DNA of 64,000 nucleotides from Chitinophaga tropicalis (GCF_009758205.1 NZ_WRXN01000008.1:62001-126000); one strand, 5' to 3'. Numbered from the stretch's first letter, positions 36,110 to 46,062 are shown. Numbers and translations: made by a program. The notes: generated from the sequence alone by a model not told the origin.

Positions 36110-37291
36110 ATGAATTTCAGATTCCGCAAGGGAAAAACTACCGAGAAAAAGAAGAAGTCGAAATTGAGGGAATGGGTAGATGCCGCAGTTTTTGCTATTA
36201 TAGCAGCCACGCTTATCAGGACGTTCATCTTTGAAGCCTACGTTATACCTACTCCATCCATGGAGAAAACATTACTGGTCAATGATTTCCTGTTTGTCAG
36301 CAAGATATCTTACGGTCCACGTCTGCCGATGACGCCGCTTGCAGTACCTTTCACTCATCATACTCTCCCTCTTACCAAACAGACGAAAGCCTATTCAGAA
36401 GCTATCCAGTGGAAATACAGGAGATGGCCGGGTTTTACTGATGTAAAACGCAATGACGTAGTGGTGTTTAATTACCCTGCGGGCGATACTGTTCTGAAAG
36501 ATTCAGATGGTAAGGATGTAGATTACTATACTACAGTGCGGGCAAGGGGCCTGCAGGAAGCATTGGCTGAATATCCGCCGCTGACAGTGAGACCGGTAGA
36601 TAAGCGGGAGAACTGGATCAAGAGATGCCTGGCTATTGGAGGGGATTCCCTGAAATTAGTGAATGGTGTGGTATATGTAAACGGGGAGAAAGCCCATATA
36701 CCGGCAAACTATGAGAAAAGATACTGGGTGCAGACCAAAACAGGAGATCCGTTGAATAGTATGCGGCTGAATGAGCTGCAGATAGACCAGGATTATTACC
36801 AGGGCGTCCGTGCAGGTGTGTTTTCGTATAATCTTACTCCGGGCGCTGTGAAAGAGGTGAAAGATATGAATGTAGAAAGTATTGAACCGGCTCTTGAGCG
36901 GAATCCGGATCCGAATATGTTTCCGAATGATATAGAACATTATCCGTGGAATGCGAATAATTTCGGGCCTGTGTATATTCCTAAAAAAGGGGCTACTGTG
37001 AAGCTGGATAGTCTTTCGTTGCCTTTTTACAGGAGGGTTATTGTGACTTATGAGCATAATACGCTGGAAGAGAAGAACGGGCAGCTATTTATTAATGGAA
37101 AAGCAGCGGATAGTTATACGTTTAAAATGAATTATTACTGGGTGATGGGAGATAACAGGGATAATTCTATGGATTCGCGTTATTGGGGGTATTTGCCGGA
37201 GGATCATCTTGTGGGGAAGGCGTGGATTATATGGATGAGTTTTAATCATGGGAAGATAAGGTGGGGGCGGTTGTTTAACCAGATTAAATAG
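36110..37291 (+). CDS. lepB: Signal peptidase I
   Basis: The protein has 393 residues from ATG 36110; an in-frame TTG at 36086 is less likely. A membrane anchor (REWVDAAVFAIIAATLIRTF) precedes the catalytic Ser in IPTPSMEKTLLVND. The Lys box is NWIKRCLAIGGDSLKL, and the C-terminal box is MGDNRDNSMDSRYWGYLPEDHLVGKAW. It is longer than E. coli LepB because of inserted segments between these boxes, which is usual in Bacteroidota. It cleaves Sec and Tat signal peptides at the outer face of the inner membrane. A strong terminator follows directly. Confidence 0.95.
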   Translation: MNFRFRKGKTTEKKKKSKLREWVDAAVFAIIAATLIRTFIFEAYVIPTPSMEKTLLVNDFLFVSKISYGPRLPMTPLAVPFTHHTLPLTKQTKAYSEAIQWKYRRWPGFTDVKRNDVVVFNYPAGDTVLKDSDGKDVDYYTTVRARGLQEALAEYPPLTVRPVDKRENWIKRCLAIGGDSLKLVNGVVYVNGEKAHIPANYEKRYWVQTKTGDPLNSMRLNELQIDQDYYQGVRAGVFSYNLTPGAVKEVKDMNVESIEPALERNPDPNMFPNDIEHYPWNANNFGPVYIPKKGATVKLDSLSLPFYRRVIVTYEHNTLEEKNGQLFINGKAADSYTFKMNYYWVMGDNRDNSMDSRYWGYLPEDHLVGKAWIIWMSFNHGKIRWGRLFNQIK

Positions 37292-37297
37292 TTTTGC

Positions 37298-37361
37298 AAA
37301 AAGATAGCGTTCGCCTTCGGCGAACGCTATCTTTTTGTGAGGGGCCTGCGGCCGGCTTTTC
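37298..37361 (+). terminator. TTCG-loop terminator followed by GGCCTGCGGCCGGC dyad
   Basis: GATAGCGTTCGCC and GGCGAACGCTATC share a short loop, flanked by A and T runs (37298-37336). GGCCTGCGGCCGGCTTTT follows at 37343. The same two-part layout recurs at 53609, 57772 and 62706. Confidence 0.88.
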
Positions 37362-37430
37362 TGTAAAAGGGAGATCCGGGCAGGTCAGGTTTTTTGAGTT
37401 TGCTTCAGGTATTTGAGAAGGAATTTATGT

Positions 37431-38210
37431 CTATTTAAGAATAACGTTCTTAAACCGGCCTTTAAAAATCTCCAGTGCTTTTTGTTTTACCGTTTCAGAA
37501 GGAGGAAGAACATCCTTCAACTGATAATCCATATTCAGCAATTCCCATTTATGTCTTCCCAGCTGATGAAAGGGAATGATCTCTACCCTCTCCACTGTCT
37601 TATAATCAGTAAAATATTCCGCCCATTCTTCCAGGTATTCAGGCTGATCTGTCCATCCCGGCACCAGTACATAACGCAGCCACATGCGTTTGCCGGTGGA
37701 TTCCCGGTAAGCTGCCAGGCTGAGCGTGTTTTTGTTGGAGAGACCAGTCAATCGATGATGCCATCTGTCGTTAATATGTTTAACATCCAATAATAAGAGA
37801 TCTGTATGTTCCAGTAACTGGCGGGTATGGGCGTCGTTCAGTCGCCCGTTGGAGTCGAGGCAGGTGTTGATGCCTTCATGGTGCAGGGCCCTGAAAAAAG
37901 GAATGAGTATATCCCTTTGTAACAGGGGCTCTCCACCGGAAACGGTCACACCGCCTAACTTACCGAAATAGGCCTTTTGTTTCACTGCTTTTTCTACCAG
38001 CTCCTTTAGCTCTATCATCCTCCCTCCTTTTACATCGAGGGTATCGGGGTTCTGACAATATACACAGCGGAACTGGCAGCCCTGTGCGAATACTACCATA
38101 CGTACTCCCGGACCGTCATGTGTACCAAAGGTTTCGAGCGAGTGGATACGAAGAGATAAGCCGGACTGTATAGCATAGTCCGGCTTATTTAGCTCATTAC
38201 ATTGTTTCAT
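37431..38210 (-). CDS. pflA: Pyruvate formate-lyase activating enzyme
   Basis: This 259-residue radical-SAM protein starts at ATG 38210, inside the end of pflB (14-bp overlap), so it is translationally coupled. The CxxxCxxC cluster is [27 protein letters not shown] is the SAM-binding glycine motif, and [13 protein letters not shown] is also typical. The N-terminal [20 protein letters not shown] is characteristic of PflA. It generates the glycyl radical on PflB under anaerobic conditions. The role is firmly set by motif and neighbour. Confidence 0.95.
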   Translation of the reverse strand: MKQCNELNKPDYAIQSGLSLRIHSLETFGTHDGPGVRMVVFAQGCQFRCVYCQNPDTLDVKGGRMIELKELVEKAVKQKAYFGKLGGVTVSGGEPLLQRDILIPFFRALHHEGINTCLDSNGRLNDAHTRQLLEHTDLLLLDVKHINDRWHHRLTGLSNKNTLSLAAYRESTGKRMWLRYVLVPGWTDQPEYLEEWAEYFTDYKTVERVEIIPFHQLGRHKWELLNMDYQLKDVLPPSETVKQKALEIFKGRFKNVILK

Positions 38211-40431
38211 GGAAAGTGCGCGTTATTACTTCTAACTGATGCGCCCTTGACAGGCGGACAAAATTCACAGCATAGCCGGATACACGGATGGTAAGCTGAG
38301 GATAGTTCTCAGGGTGCTCATAGGCATCCATCAATGTTTCCCGATCCAGGACATTCACGTTGAGATGATGGGCGTGCTGGTTAAAGTAACCGCCCATTGT
38401 AGCAACCAGGTTAGTGATCTGCTCCTCCCTGCTGTCTCCCAGTGATTTAGGCACCATAGAGAAGGTATTTGAGATCCCGTCCTGTGCATCCTTGTAATCC
38501 AGTTTGCAGACGGAATTCAGGGAAGCAATGGCGCCGTTACAATCCCTGCCATGCATGGGATTGGCTCCGGGAGCAAAGGCCTCGCCGGCTTTACGTCCGT
38601 CGGGAGTGGCGCCGGTGTTGGTACCATACATGACGTTGGAGGTGATGGTGAGCAGGGATAATGTGGGAGTAGAATTTTTGTATGTGGCGTGTTTGCGCAG
38701 TTCGCCGATAAAGAAGCGGGTGATCTCTTTGGCGATATTATCTGCACGGTCGTCGTCATTCCCGTATTTGGGGAAATCGCCTTCTATTTTGAAGTCGATC
38801 GTTAGTCCTCTTTCATCCCTTATGGGCGTAACTTTTGCATACTTTATAGCAGAAAGGGAGTCTGCGATGATGGAGATGCCGGCAGCGCCGTAAGCGATGT
38901 CAATATGCGGATCGGTATCTACCAGTGCCATCTGAGCCCGTTCGTAGTAGTACTTGTCATGCATGTAATGAATGATGTACATGGCTTTAGCGTATACCCG
39001 TGCCAGTTCGCGCAGGGTCTGTTTGAACACCCCCAGGACTGTTTCATATTCCAGCGGACCGGCGGGCAGTCCGTGGATGTTGCGGATCAGTTCTGTTCCT
39101 TCCAGTTCTTCCTTACCCTGGTTCAGTGCAATGAGCAATGCTTTGGGCAGGTTGGCCCGGGCGCCGAAGTGTTGAATGGATTTGCCTATTTCCTGATAGG
39201 AAACGCAGCAGGCAATGCCATAATCGTCAGAGCCACGGGTGTCCCTCATCAGGTCGTCGTTCTCATATTGAATGGAGGAGGTGTCTATAGATGCCTGGGC
39301 GCAGAATTGTTTGAAGCCTTCCGGCAGTTGTTCTGACCAGAGGACGGTGAGGTTTGGTTCCGGCGCTGCTCCCAGGTTGTAGAGGGTTTGCAGGAAGCGG
39401 AAGGAGGTTTTGGTCACTTTGGTACGGCCGTCGTGCAGGGTGCCGCCAATGGCTTCTGTTACCCAGGTAGGATCGCCGCCAAAGATCTCATCGTAGGAGG
39501 CCGGGCGCAAGTGGCGTACCAGCCGGAGTTTCATCACAAACTGGTCTATCAGTTCCTGTGCGCCTTCTTCGGTGAGCAATCCGCTTTGAAGGTCTCTTTC
39601 AATGTAGATGTCCAGGAAAGAGGAAACGTTTCCGAGGGACATGGCTGCACCATCCTGTTCTTTAACAGCTGCCAGGTAAGCGAAATATACCCATTGCACT
39701 GCTTCTGTGGCATTCTCTGCCGGGCGGTTCACATTGTAGCCATATTCTGCCGCCATTGTCACCATATCTTTCAGGGCATTGATCTGGGTGTTGATCTCTT
39801 CGCGGAGGCGTACTTTATGTTCTGTCATTTCGCCGCCTGTCCCTGCCAGGTCTGTCTTTTTGAATTTAATGAGCTGGGCTGCGCCGTAGAGGGCCAGCCG
39901 GCGGAAATCGCCGATGATCCGGCCGCGGGCGTAGTTATCCGGCAGGCCTGTTAACAGGTGTTTGGAACGGAAGGCCCTTATTTCACTGTCGTAGGCGTTG
40001 AATACGCCTTCGTTATGGTTCCTGGCATAGTTGAAGATATCTGTCACCCTGGTGGCAACGGTCTGTCCCCGCTCTTTTACTGCTGATTCTACCAGTTTGA
40101 TGCCACCGAAAGGTTTCATGGCTCTTTTCAGGAGCTGGTCTGTTTGTAAACCTACGATCACTTCATTTTCCCTGTCTATATATCCAGGTTTGAATGCGGT
40201 CATGTTTGAGATCGTTTCTGTGTCGATAGCCAGGCAACCGTTATTGGCCCTTTCTTTTGCCAGTTCTTTCTTTACCTTTTCCCAGAGGCGGTTGGTGCGG
40301 GGGGAAGATCCTGTTAAAAAAGAAGCGTTGCCTGTGTATGGGCGGATGTTTTTCAGGACGAAATCATATACATTCAATGAGGTATTCCATTCTCCGGTTT
40401 TGAAGGGAATAGCTGTGATGTCTGTTCTCAT
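38197..40431 (-). CDS. pflB: Formate acetyltransferase (pyruvate formate-lyase)
   Basis: The protein has 744 residues from ATG 40431. It carries the adjacent active-site cysteines in [12 protein letters not shown] and the glycyl radical loop near the C-terminus ([16 protein letters not shown]). The N-terminal [40 protein letters not shown] and the segment ending [20 protein letters not shown] are family signatures. It converts pyruvate plus CoA to acetyl-CoA and formate without oxygen. The activase gene overlaps its 3' end, and adhE is divergent across a 247-bp gap, giving an acetyl-CoA-to-ethanol branch. Confidence 0.97.
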   Translation of the reverse strand: MRTDITAIPFKTGEWNTSLNVYDFVLKNIRPYTGNASFLTGSSPRTNRLWEKVKKELAKERANNGCLAIDTETISNMTAFKPGYIDRENEVIVGLQTDQLLKRAMKPFGGIKLVESAVKERGQTVATRVTDIFNYARNHNEGVFNAYDSEIRAFRSKHLLTGLPDNYARGRIIGDFRRLALYGAAQLIKFKKTDLAGTGGEMTEHKVRLREEINTQINALKDMVTMAAEYGYNVNRPAENATEAVQWVYFAYLAAVKEQDGAAMSLGNVSSFLDIYIERDLQSGLLTEEGAQELIDQFVMKLRLVRHLRPASYDEIFGGDPTWVTEAIGGTLHDGRTKVTKTSFRFLQTLYNLGAAPEPNLTVLWSEQLPEGFKQFCAQASIDTSSIQYENDDLMRDTRGSDDYGIACCVSYQEIGKSIQHFGARANLPKALLIALNQGKEELEGTELIRNIHGLPAGPLEYETVLGVFKQTLRELARVYAKAMYIIHYMHDKYYYERAQMALVDTDPHIDIAYGAAGISIIADSLSAIKYAKVTPIRDERGLTIDFKIEGDFPKYGNDDDRADNIAKEITRFFIGELRKHATYKNSTPTLSLLTITSNVMYGTNTGATPDGRKAGEAFAPGANPMHGRDCNGAIASLNSVCKLDYKDAQDGISNTFSMVPKSLGDSREEQITNLVATMGGYFNQHAHHLNVNVLDRETLMDAYEHPENYPQLTIRVSGYAVNFVRLSRAHQLEVITRTFHETM

Positions 40432-40538
40432 ATTATTGAGTTTTTGATTATCATTTTTAGTTTTCCGGCAGGTTTCAACGTAGGAGAGCTGCTTAAAAGG
40501 GATTTCTGAGAGTATGGATGAAGCTTTAAACAGCAATG

Positions 40539-40546
40539 CAAAGTTA
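40539..40546 (-). promoter_or_regulatory. -7 box of the pflB promoter (candidate)
   Basis: Read on the minus strand, TAACTTTG matches TAnnTTTG exactly and lies 108 bp before the pflB ATG. The upstream -33 element is weak. No clear FNR- or CRP-like palindrome was seen in the shared pflB/adhE gap. Confidence 0.5.
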
Positions 40547-40678
40547 GATTGCGGCAGATGGTGGGAATGTGCTGACCGTCATATTAAAGAGTGATTGTGA
40601 TATGATCTGTGCTGGTGCTGAAGTTCTTTCTTTGCACTGAAATTTTTGTTTGGATTCACATTTTCCAATTCCTTCACC

Positions 40679-43309
40679 ATGGAAACAAATACCAAAAAGC
40701 TCATCGAAAAAATAGACAGGATCAGGAAGGCCCAGGTACAATTCTCCACATTTACCCAGGAACAGGTAGACGAGATATTCCGGCAATCGGCCATAGCGGC
40801 GAATAACGCACGTATACATCTGGCAAAGCTGGCCGTTGAAGAGACGGGTATGGGACTGGTTGAAGATAAAGTTACAAAGAACCATTTTGCATCGGAGTAC
40901 ATCTACAACCAGTACAAAGATGAGAAAACGTGCGGTGTAATAGAGACTGACGAGGCATTCGGTATTACTAAAATAGCTGAGCCTATTGGTGTGATAGCTG
41001 CTGTTGTACCGACTACCAATCCTACATCTACTGCTATATTCAAAGCATTGATAGCATTGAAGACACGCAATGGTATCATTTTCTCTCCTCACCCGCGGGC
41101 AAAGAACGCTACTATTGAGGCAGCAAAGATCATACTGGAAGCGGCTGTGAAAGCAGGTGCACCGAAGAACATCATTGACTGGATAGAAGATCCTTCCGTA
41201 GACGCGTCTCAGGTAGTGATGGCCGAAGCGGATCTTATCCTGGCTACCGGTGGTCCCGGTATGGTAAAAGCTGCTTATTCTTCCGGCAAGCCTGCTATTG
41301 GCGTTGGGGCGGGTAATACGCCTACTATTGTGGATGAAACTGCGCACATCAAAATGGCAGCTAACTCTATACTGCTTTCAAAGACGTTTGACAATGGTAT
41401 GATCTGCGCGTCAGAACAGAGCGTGATAGTAGTGGAGAAGGTGTATGAAGAGATGAAGCAGGAGTTCATAGACCGTGGCGCCTATATCCTGAAGAAAAAT
41501 GAGGTAAGCAAAGTGGGTGCGTTGCTGCTTATTAATGGCGTGCTTAATGCAAACATTGTGGGGCAGTCTGCCTGTAAGATAGCGGCGCTGGCGGGTATTA
41601 TTGTGCCGGAAGAAACGAAGATACTGATAGGCGAAGTTAGTTCTGTGGAGCTGGACGAGCCATTCTCCCACGAAAAGCTGTCTACCGTACTGGCTATGTA
41701 CAGGGCGAAGGATTTTGACGATGCGCTGGCAAAAGCTACAAGGCTTGTGCAGTTGGGAGGTTTCGGGCATACTTCTGTATTGTATACAGACCCGGCGGTA
41801 TCGCAGGAGAGGATCAACCGGTTTGGAGCAGCTATGAAGACCGGCCGTACTATCATCAACATGCCGTCTTCACAGGGCGCAATAGGAGATATTTTCAACT
41901 TTAAGCTTTCTCCTTCCCTCACCCTGGGCTGTGGCAGCTGGGGTGGTAATTCAGTGTCAGAAAATGTAGGTGTTAAACATCTCTTAAACATCAAAAGCGT
42001 GGCCAGCAGAAGGGAAAATATGCTATGGTTCAGGGTACCTGAAAAGGTGTACTTTAAATATGGTTGTCTGCCTGTAGCGCTGAGGGAATTAAAGGAACTG
42101 GGCAAGAAGAAAGTATTTATTGTAACGGACAGGGTGTTGTTCTCTTTAGGTTATACAGAGCGGGTTACTAAGATACTGGATGAACTGGGTATAGCACATA
42201 CGGTATATTTCGAAGTAGACCCTGACCCTACCCTGCTGGTTGCCCGTAAGGGCGCTGCGGAGATGATCAATTTCCAGCCGGATACGATCCTTGCGCTGGG
42301 AGGCGGTTCTCCTATGGACGCTGCCAAGATCATGTGGGTGTTGTATGAGCATCCTGAGGAAAAATTTGAAGATCTGGCTATGCGTTTCATGGATATACGT
42401 AAACGGGTATATGCTTTTCCCGAAATGGGCGTTAAGGCCAGTTTTGTGGCTATTCCTACATCTGCTGGTACCGGTTCTGAAGTGACGCCGTTTGCGGTGA
42501 TCACCGATGAAAAAACGGATATCAAATATCCATTGGCGGATTATGAGCTGACGCCAGATATGGCGATAGTAGATGCGGAGCTGATGATGAATATGCCTAA
42601 GGGGCTGACTGCTGCCTCCGGTATAGATGCGCTGACCCATGCGCTGGAATCTTATGTGTCTGTGCTGGCTTCAGAGTTTACGAACGGGCTGGCGCTGGAG
42701 GCGATCAGGTTGATCTTTAAATACCTGCCGGCGGCTTACCGGGAAGGGAGGAGTAATATTAAGGCAAGAGAGAAAATGGCACATGCGTCTACTATTGCGG
42801 GGATGGCATTTGCGAATGCGTTCCTGGGAATTTGTCACTCGCTGGCGCATAAGCTGGGGGCGACACATAATGTGCCTCATGGTGTGGCAAATGGTATGCT
42901 GATATCTGAGGTGATCAGGTTTAATGCGGTGGAGAATCCGCGTAAGCAGGCGGCTTTCCCTCAATATAAGTATCCTAATGCCCGGTGGCGGTATGCGCAG
43001 ATAGCTGATTATCTGAAGCTGGGAGGGAATACTGAAGCTGAGAAAGTGGAATTGCTGATAGCAGCTATAGATAAGCTGAAGGCTGCTGTAGATATTCCTG
43101 TCTCTATCAGGGATTTCGGGGTGAGTGAAGCTAGTTTCTATGCAAGCCTGGATAAAATGTCAGAGCAGGCGTTTGATGATCAGTGTACGCCGGCTAATCC
43201 GCGTTACCCGTTGATCAGTGAGTTGAAAAGTATTTATATAAAGGCTTTTGAGGGGCCGCAGGCGGCTGTTGCCGGTGTTGCGAAGCTGAGGAAGCCGGTT
43301 GAGGTTTGA
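40679..43309 (+). CDS. adhE: Bifunctional acetaldehyde-CoA/alcohol dehydrogenase
   Basis: The protein has 876 residues from ATG 40679. The N-terminal half is a CoA-acylating aldehyde dehydrogenase (GVIAAVVPTTNPTS, IGVGAGNTPTIVDE, catalytic Cys in FDNGMICASEQSVIV). The C-terminal half is an iron-type alcohol dehydrogenase (LGGGSPMDAAKIMW, TSAGTGSEVTPFAV, DALTHALESYVS, GICHSLAHKLGATHNVPHG with metal-binding His). The length is the usual one for AdhE. It reduces acetyl-CoA to ethanol and reoxidises NADH, matching the divergent pyruvate formate-lyase. AdhE proteins normally form long filaments (spirosomes). Confidence 0.97.
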   Translation: METNTKKLIEKIDRIRKAQVQFSTFTQEQVDEIFRQSAIAANNARIHLAKLAVEETGMGLVEDKVTKNHFASEYIYNQYKDEKTCGVIETDEAFGITKIAEPIGVIAAVVPTTNPTSTAIFKALIALKTRNGIIFSPHPRAKNATIEAAKIILEAAVKAGAPKNIIDWIEDPSVDASQVVMAEADLILATGGPGMVKAAYSSGKPAIGVGAGNTPTIVDETAHIKMAANSILLSKTFDNGMICASEQSVIVVEKVYEEMKQEFIDRGAYILKKNEVSKVGALLLINGVLNANIVGQSACKIAALAGIIVPEETKILIGEVSSVELDEPFSHEKLSTVLAMYRAKDFDDALAKATRLVQLGGFGHTSVLYTDPAVSQERINRFGAAMKTGRTIINMPSSQGAIGDIFNFKLSPSLTLGCGSWGGNSVSENVGVKHLLNIKSVASRRENMLWFRVPEKVYFKYGCLPVALRELKELGKKKVFIVTDRVLFSLGYTERVTKILDELGIAHTVYFEVDPDPTLLVARKGAAEMINFQPDTILALGGGSPMDAAKIMWVLYEHPEEKFEDLAMRFMDIRKRVYAFPEMGVKASFVAIPTSAGTGSEVTPFAVITDEKTDIKYPLADYELTPDMAIVDAELMMNMPKGLTAASGIDALTHALESYVSVLASEFTNGLALEAIRLIFKYLPAAYREGRSNIKAREKMAHASTIAGMAFANAFLGICHSLAHKLGATHNVPHGVANGMLISEVIRFNAVENPRKQAAFPQYKYPNARWRYAQIADYLKLGGNTEAEKVELLIAAIDKLKAAVDIPVSIRDFGVSEASFYASLDKMSEQAFDDQCTPANPRYPLISELKSIYIKAFEGPQAAVAGVAKLRKPVEV

Positions 43310-43316
43310 TCTTTAT

Positions 43317-43343
43317 TTCAGGCTGGCCTGAGGCCAGCCTGAA
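43317..43343. terminator. Bidirectional hairpin between adhE and uxuA
   Basis: TTCAGGCTGGCC and GGCCAGCCTGAA form a perfect 12-bp stem with a TGA loop, placed between two converging genes. Confidence 0.8.
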
Positions 43344-43356
43344 TTATGTAACTGTC

Positions 43357-44532
43357 TTATTGAGGAGAGGCTTCTGCCAGAGAAGAAGAAATGCCTAATT
43401 CCAGTCCGGTCAATGCGGCCAATCCTTTTAACCTGCCGATGGCGGAATAGCCGGGATAGGTTGATCTCTGCAGATCGTCCAGCATCTGGTGACCATGGTC
43501 AGGCCGCATGGGGATGGATACCTGTTTCCGTTCCATGAGCTTTACCAGCTCGCGTACTACAGCAAACATATTTACATCTCCCAGCAGGTGATCTGCCTCG
43601 AAGAAATTGCCGGCTTTATCGCGGCTGATGTTGCGCAGGTGTATGAAGTGGATGTGATCTCCCAGGCGTTGGATGATGCCGGGCAGGTCGTTATCGGACC
43701 TGACACCCAGGGAGCCGGTACAATAGCAAAGTCCGTTAGCGGGAGAAGGCGCTGCGTCCAGTAATGCCCTGATATCTTTCTCAGTGCTTACGATACGGGG
43801 AAGGCCCAGTACGGAGAAGGGAGGATCGTCAGGGTGTATGGCCAGCTGCAGGCCCAGTTCTTCTGCTATGGGTACTACCTGTTGCAGGAAGTAAAAGAGG
43901 TGCTGGCGAAGCTTGTTTTCGTCAATTCCTGCATATGTCTGTAAGGCCTGTAATACCTGGGGCGCTGTGAAGCGGTCGTTGCTGCCGGGTAGTCCGAGCA
44001 ATGCGTTGTTGTAGAGGGTTGTGCGGGCTTCTTCGGATAATGTGGCGAGTAAAGCTTCTGCACGTTCCTTTTCTTCAGCGGTATAATCTTTCTCAGCATC
44101 CGGGCGTTTGAGCAGGAAGAGGTCGAACGCAATGAAGGCCGCCCTATCGTAGCGCAGCGCTTTGCTGCCTTCGGGCAAGGTGAAGGCGATGTCAGTACGT
44201 ACCCAGTCCAGTACCGGCATGAAGTTGTAGGTTACGACTTTCAGTCCGCATTCTGCCAGGTTTCGCAGGCTTTGTTTATAGTTCTCAATATGTTCCTGGT
44301 AGTTGCCGGATTGTCTTTTGATATCTTCACTTACGGGGAGACTTTCAATGACCGTCCATGTCATACCTGCCGTTTCTATCAGCTCCTGACGTTTCTTTAT
44401 TTCGGTGACCGGCCATATTTCTCCTACCGGTATATGATGCAGCGCAGTTACAACGCCTGTGCATCCTGCCTGCCGGATATCCCGGAGGCTGACAGGATCT
44501 GCAGGGCCGAACCAGCGCATTGTTTTCTCCAT
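43357..44532 (-). CDS. uxuA: Mannonate dehydratase
   Basis: The protein has 391 residues from ATG 44532; ATG 44541 would add three residues. The N-terminal MRWFGPADPVSLRDIRQAG and GCTGVVTALHHIPVGE are typical of UxuA. Metal-ligand regions are visible as LAIHPDDPP, GLCYCTGSLGVR, HFIHLRNI and PMRPDHGHQML. It dehydrates D-mannonate to 2-keto-3-deoxygluconate in hexuronate catabolism. The gene is divergent from the LacI regulator, and a LacI-type operator lies in the 141-bp gap, so repression by that regulator is likely. It is convergent with adhE. Confidence 0.95.
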   Translation of the reverse strand: MEKTMRWFGPADPVSLRDIRQAGCTGVVTALHHIPVGEIWPVTEIKKRQELIETAGMTWTVIESLPVSEDIKRQSGNYQEHIENYKQSLRNLAECGLKVVTYNFMPVLDWVRTDIAFTLPEGSKALRYDRAAFIAFDLFLLKRPDAEKDYTAEEKERAEALLATLSEEARTTLYNNALLGLPGSNDRFTAPQVLQALQTYAGIDENKLRQHLFYFLQQVVPIAEELGLQLAIHPDDPPFSVLGLPRIVSTEKDIRALLDAAPSPANGLCYCTGSLGVRSDNDLPGIIQRLGDHIHFIHLRNISRDKAGNFFEADHLLGDVNMFAVVRELVKLMERKQVSIPMRPDHGHQMLDDLQRSTYPGYSAIGRLKGLAALTGLELGISSSLAEASPQ

Positions 44533-44607
44533 TAAGATCATTCTGTAAATTTTGCGGTTTTCTGAGTTTTTGCGCTGTGCGCAGTTAAATATATGGATTT
44601 TCAGAGA

Positions 44608-44625
44608 AATACAACCGATTGTATT
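44608..44625. promoter_or_regulatory. LacI-type operator (copy 1)
   Basis: AATACAACCGATTGTATT is a near-perfect palindrome with a central CG, the form used by LacI-family proteins. It lies between divergent uxuA and the LacI gene. Its core CAACCGATTG recurs exactly at 46042-46051 before the alpha-glucuronidase gene. Confidence 0.72.
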
Positions 44626-44673
44626 TTTTTGATAGATCAATTCTGCTTTTATTTGTGTGGAAACAAGCCTGTC

Positions 44674-45708
44674 ATGTCTGAAGAAAAAGAAGTAACGATC
44701 TACGATATTGCGAAGCAGCTGAATATTTCGGCCACGACGGTGAGCCGTGGGCTGAAGGACCATCCTACAATTAATATCAAGACAAGAAAGAAGATAGCTG
44801 AGACGGCGAAGCTGCTGGGATACCGTTCCAATACTTTTGCCAGCAGCCTGCGTAGCAAGCGTACGCAGACGCTGGGGGTGATCGTGCCGCGGCTGAACAG
44901 TAGTTTTATGTCTTCTGTGCTGGCGGGTATGGAGAATGCGGCCAACAAGGAGGGGTATAACCTGATCATTGCGCAATCGCAGGAGCAGGTTGAAAAGGAG
45001 AAGGAGAATGCGCAGATCATGTTCAATAAGAGAGTGGATGGTTTGCTGGTTTCACTGGCGTATGGGACTGAGAGCATTCAGCATTTTGAGGTTTTCTTCA
45101 GCAAGAAGATACCTGTTATCTTCTTTGACCGTGTAGCGGCGCATGCGGACAGTACTTCCATTATTATAGATAATTATTCTGCTGCTTACCAGGTAACGAA
45201 ACATCTTATATCCCAGGGATGTAAGCGGATCATGCATGTGGGCGGGAATATGCTGCTGAATGTTTATTCTGAGCGGTTGCGGGGGTATAAGCAGGCTTTG
45301 GCTGATCATAAGCTGCCTTTTACTGAAAAGCTGGTGCTGACGGGGAACCTGACGGAGGAATGTGGTGCAGAGACGGCGCAGAAGATATTGAAAATGAAGG
45401 TTAAGGACAGGCCGGATGCTGTTTTTTGTGCGAATGATACTGCTGCGGTGTATTGTATGATAGCTTTGAAGGCGGCGGGGATAAAGATACCGGGGGAGAT
45501 TGCTTTTGCTGGTTTTAATAATGACCCTATCAGCAGGGTTGTGGAGCCGAATCTGACTACGGTTAATTATCCGGGGTATAATATGGGGCAGGCTGCGGTG
45601 ACGGGTATTACCAGTCATTTGAATGGCGGGACGAATATAAGTGATACTAATACTATTGTTTTGCGGTCGGAGTTGATTGTGAGGGATTCTTCAGTGAAGA
45701 AGAAATAA
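44674..45708 (+). CDS. LacI-family regulator of the glucuronate genes
   Basis: The protein has 344 residues from ATG 44674. The N-terminal HTH is VTIYDIAKQLNISATTVSRG, and the hinge helix region is YRSNTFASSLRSKRTQTLG. A periplasmic-binding-protein-like sensor domain follows (VIVPRLNSSFMSSVLAGME, RVDGLLVSLA, DAVFCANDTAAVYCM, AFAGFNNDPISRVVEP). It is flanked by uxuA and the alpha-glucuronidase gene, both with matching operator cores, so it most likely represses them and itself in the absence of a hexuronate-type inducer. The inducer is inferred from context. Length and domain layout are normal for the family. Confidence 0.93.
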   Translation: MSEEKEVTIYDIAKQLNISATTVSRGLKDHPTINIKTRKKIAETAKLLGYRSNTFASSLRSKRTQTLGVIVPRLNSSFMSSVLAGMENAANKEGYNLIIAQSQEQVEKEKENAQIMFNKRVDGLLVSLAYGTESIQHFEVFFSKKIPVIFFDRVAAHADSTSIIIDNYSAAYQVTKHLISQGCKRIMHVGGNMLLNVYSERLRGYKQALADHKLPFTEKLVLTGNLTEECGAETAQKILKMKVKDRPDAVFCANDTAAVYCMIALKAAGIKIPGEIAFAGFNNDPISRVVEPNLTTVNYPGYNMGQAAVTGITSHLNGGTNISDTNTIVLRSELIVRDSSVKKK

Positions 45709-46041
45709 TGCTTTGATTATGAGCGCGGATCGGCGCAAAAAAAAGCTTTGGCCTGCGGTGAGGGCACTGAAAAAGTAGTTTTCTTTAAAGAAATATTCGG
45801 GTAGGGGGTGGAGAATATTTTCGAATAGACGATTCTCAGAGCCTACGTAAGGACTTTTTCAGTGCCCTCGCCTGCGGTCAAAGCTTTTTTTTGTTGTGAG
45901 AGGTAGAGACAGACCTACGGTCTGTCAGGAATAAAGGCAAAGCGTTTTTTGTGAGAGGCAGGGGCAGATCGATAGTCTGCCGGAAATAAAGGTTTATAAA
46001 AAATTAAGCAAGACAATTAAAAAAATTTTGCGACTTTTACG
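45709..46041. other. Repeat-rich intergenic region before the alpha-glucuronidase gene
   Basis: No gene is visible in this 354-bp gap. It holds a long imperfect inverted repeat (45737-45892) and two degenerate copies of a CAGACC...GGTCTG-like dyad near 45909-45928 and 45968-45984, and it ends in the operator before the GH67 gene. Confidence 0.7.
45737..45892. repeat. Long imperfect inverted repeat, 40-bp arms
   Basis: The left arm 45737-45776 and right arm 45853-45892 match in 35 of 40 positions when one is reversed and complemented, and in 37 if G-T pairs are allowed. The arms begin AAAAAAAAGCTTTG and end GGGCACTGAAAAAGT. Both carry CCTGCGG in the middle, forming a small internal mismatch. 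The 76-bp centre contains its own short dyad (TTTCTTTAAAGAAA). It could act as a strong terminator for the LacI gene, a structured RNA, or a non-autonomous mobile repeat. Confidence 0.75.
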
Positions 46042-46051
46042 CAACCGATTG
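46042..46051. promoter_or_regulatory. LacI-type operator (copy 2)
   Basis: The core CAACCGATTG is identical to the core at 44612-44621 and lies 12 bp before the GH67 ATG. It falls between a TTTG (46027-46030) and TAATTTAC (46052-46059), so bound regulator would block the promoter. The -7-like box is very close to the ATG, so the promoter itself is uncertain. Confidence 0.65.
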
Positions 46052-46062
46052 TAATTTACGTT

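Noticed and set aside
40432-40678. FNR- or CRP-like site in the pflB/adhE gap
   Set aside because: TGTGA- and TTGAT-like half-sites occur but none forms a convincing palindrome.
40544-41347. Minus-strand open frame of 267 codons over the start of adhE
   Set aside because: It lies opposite strongly conserved adhE coding sequence and has no domain.
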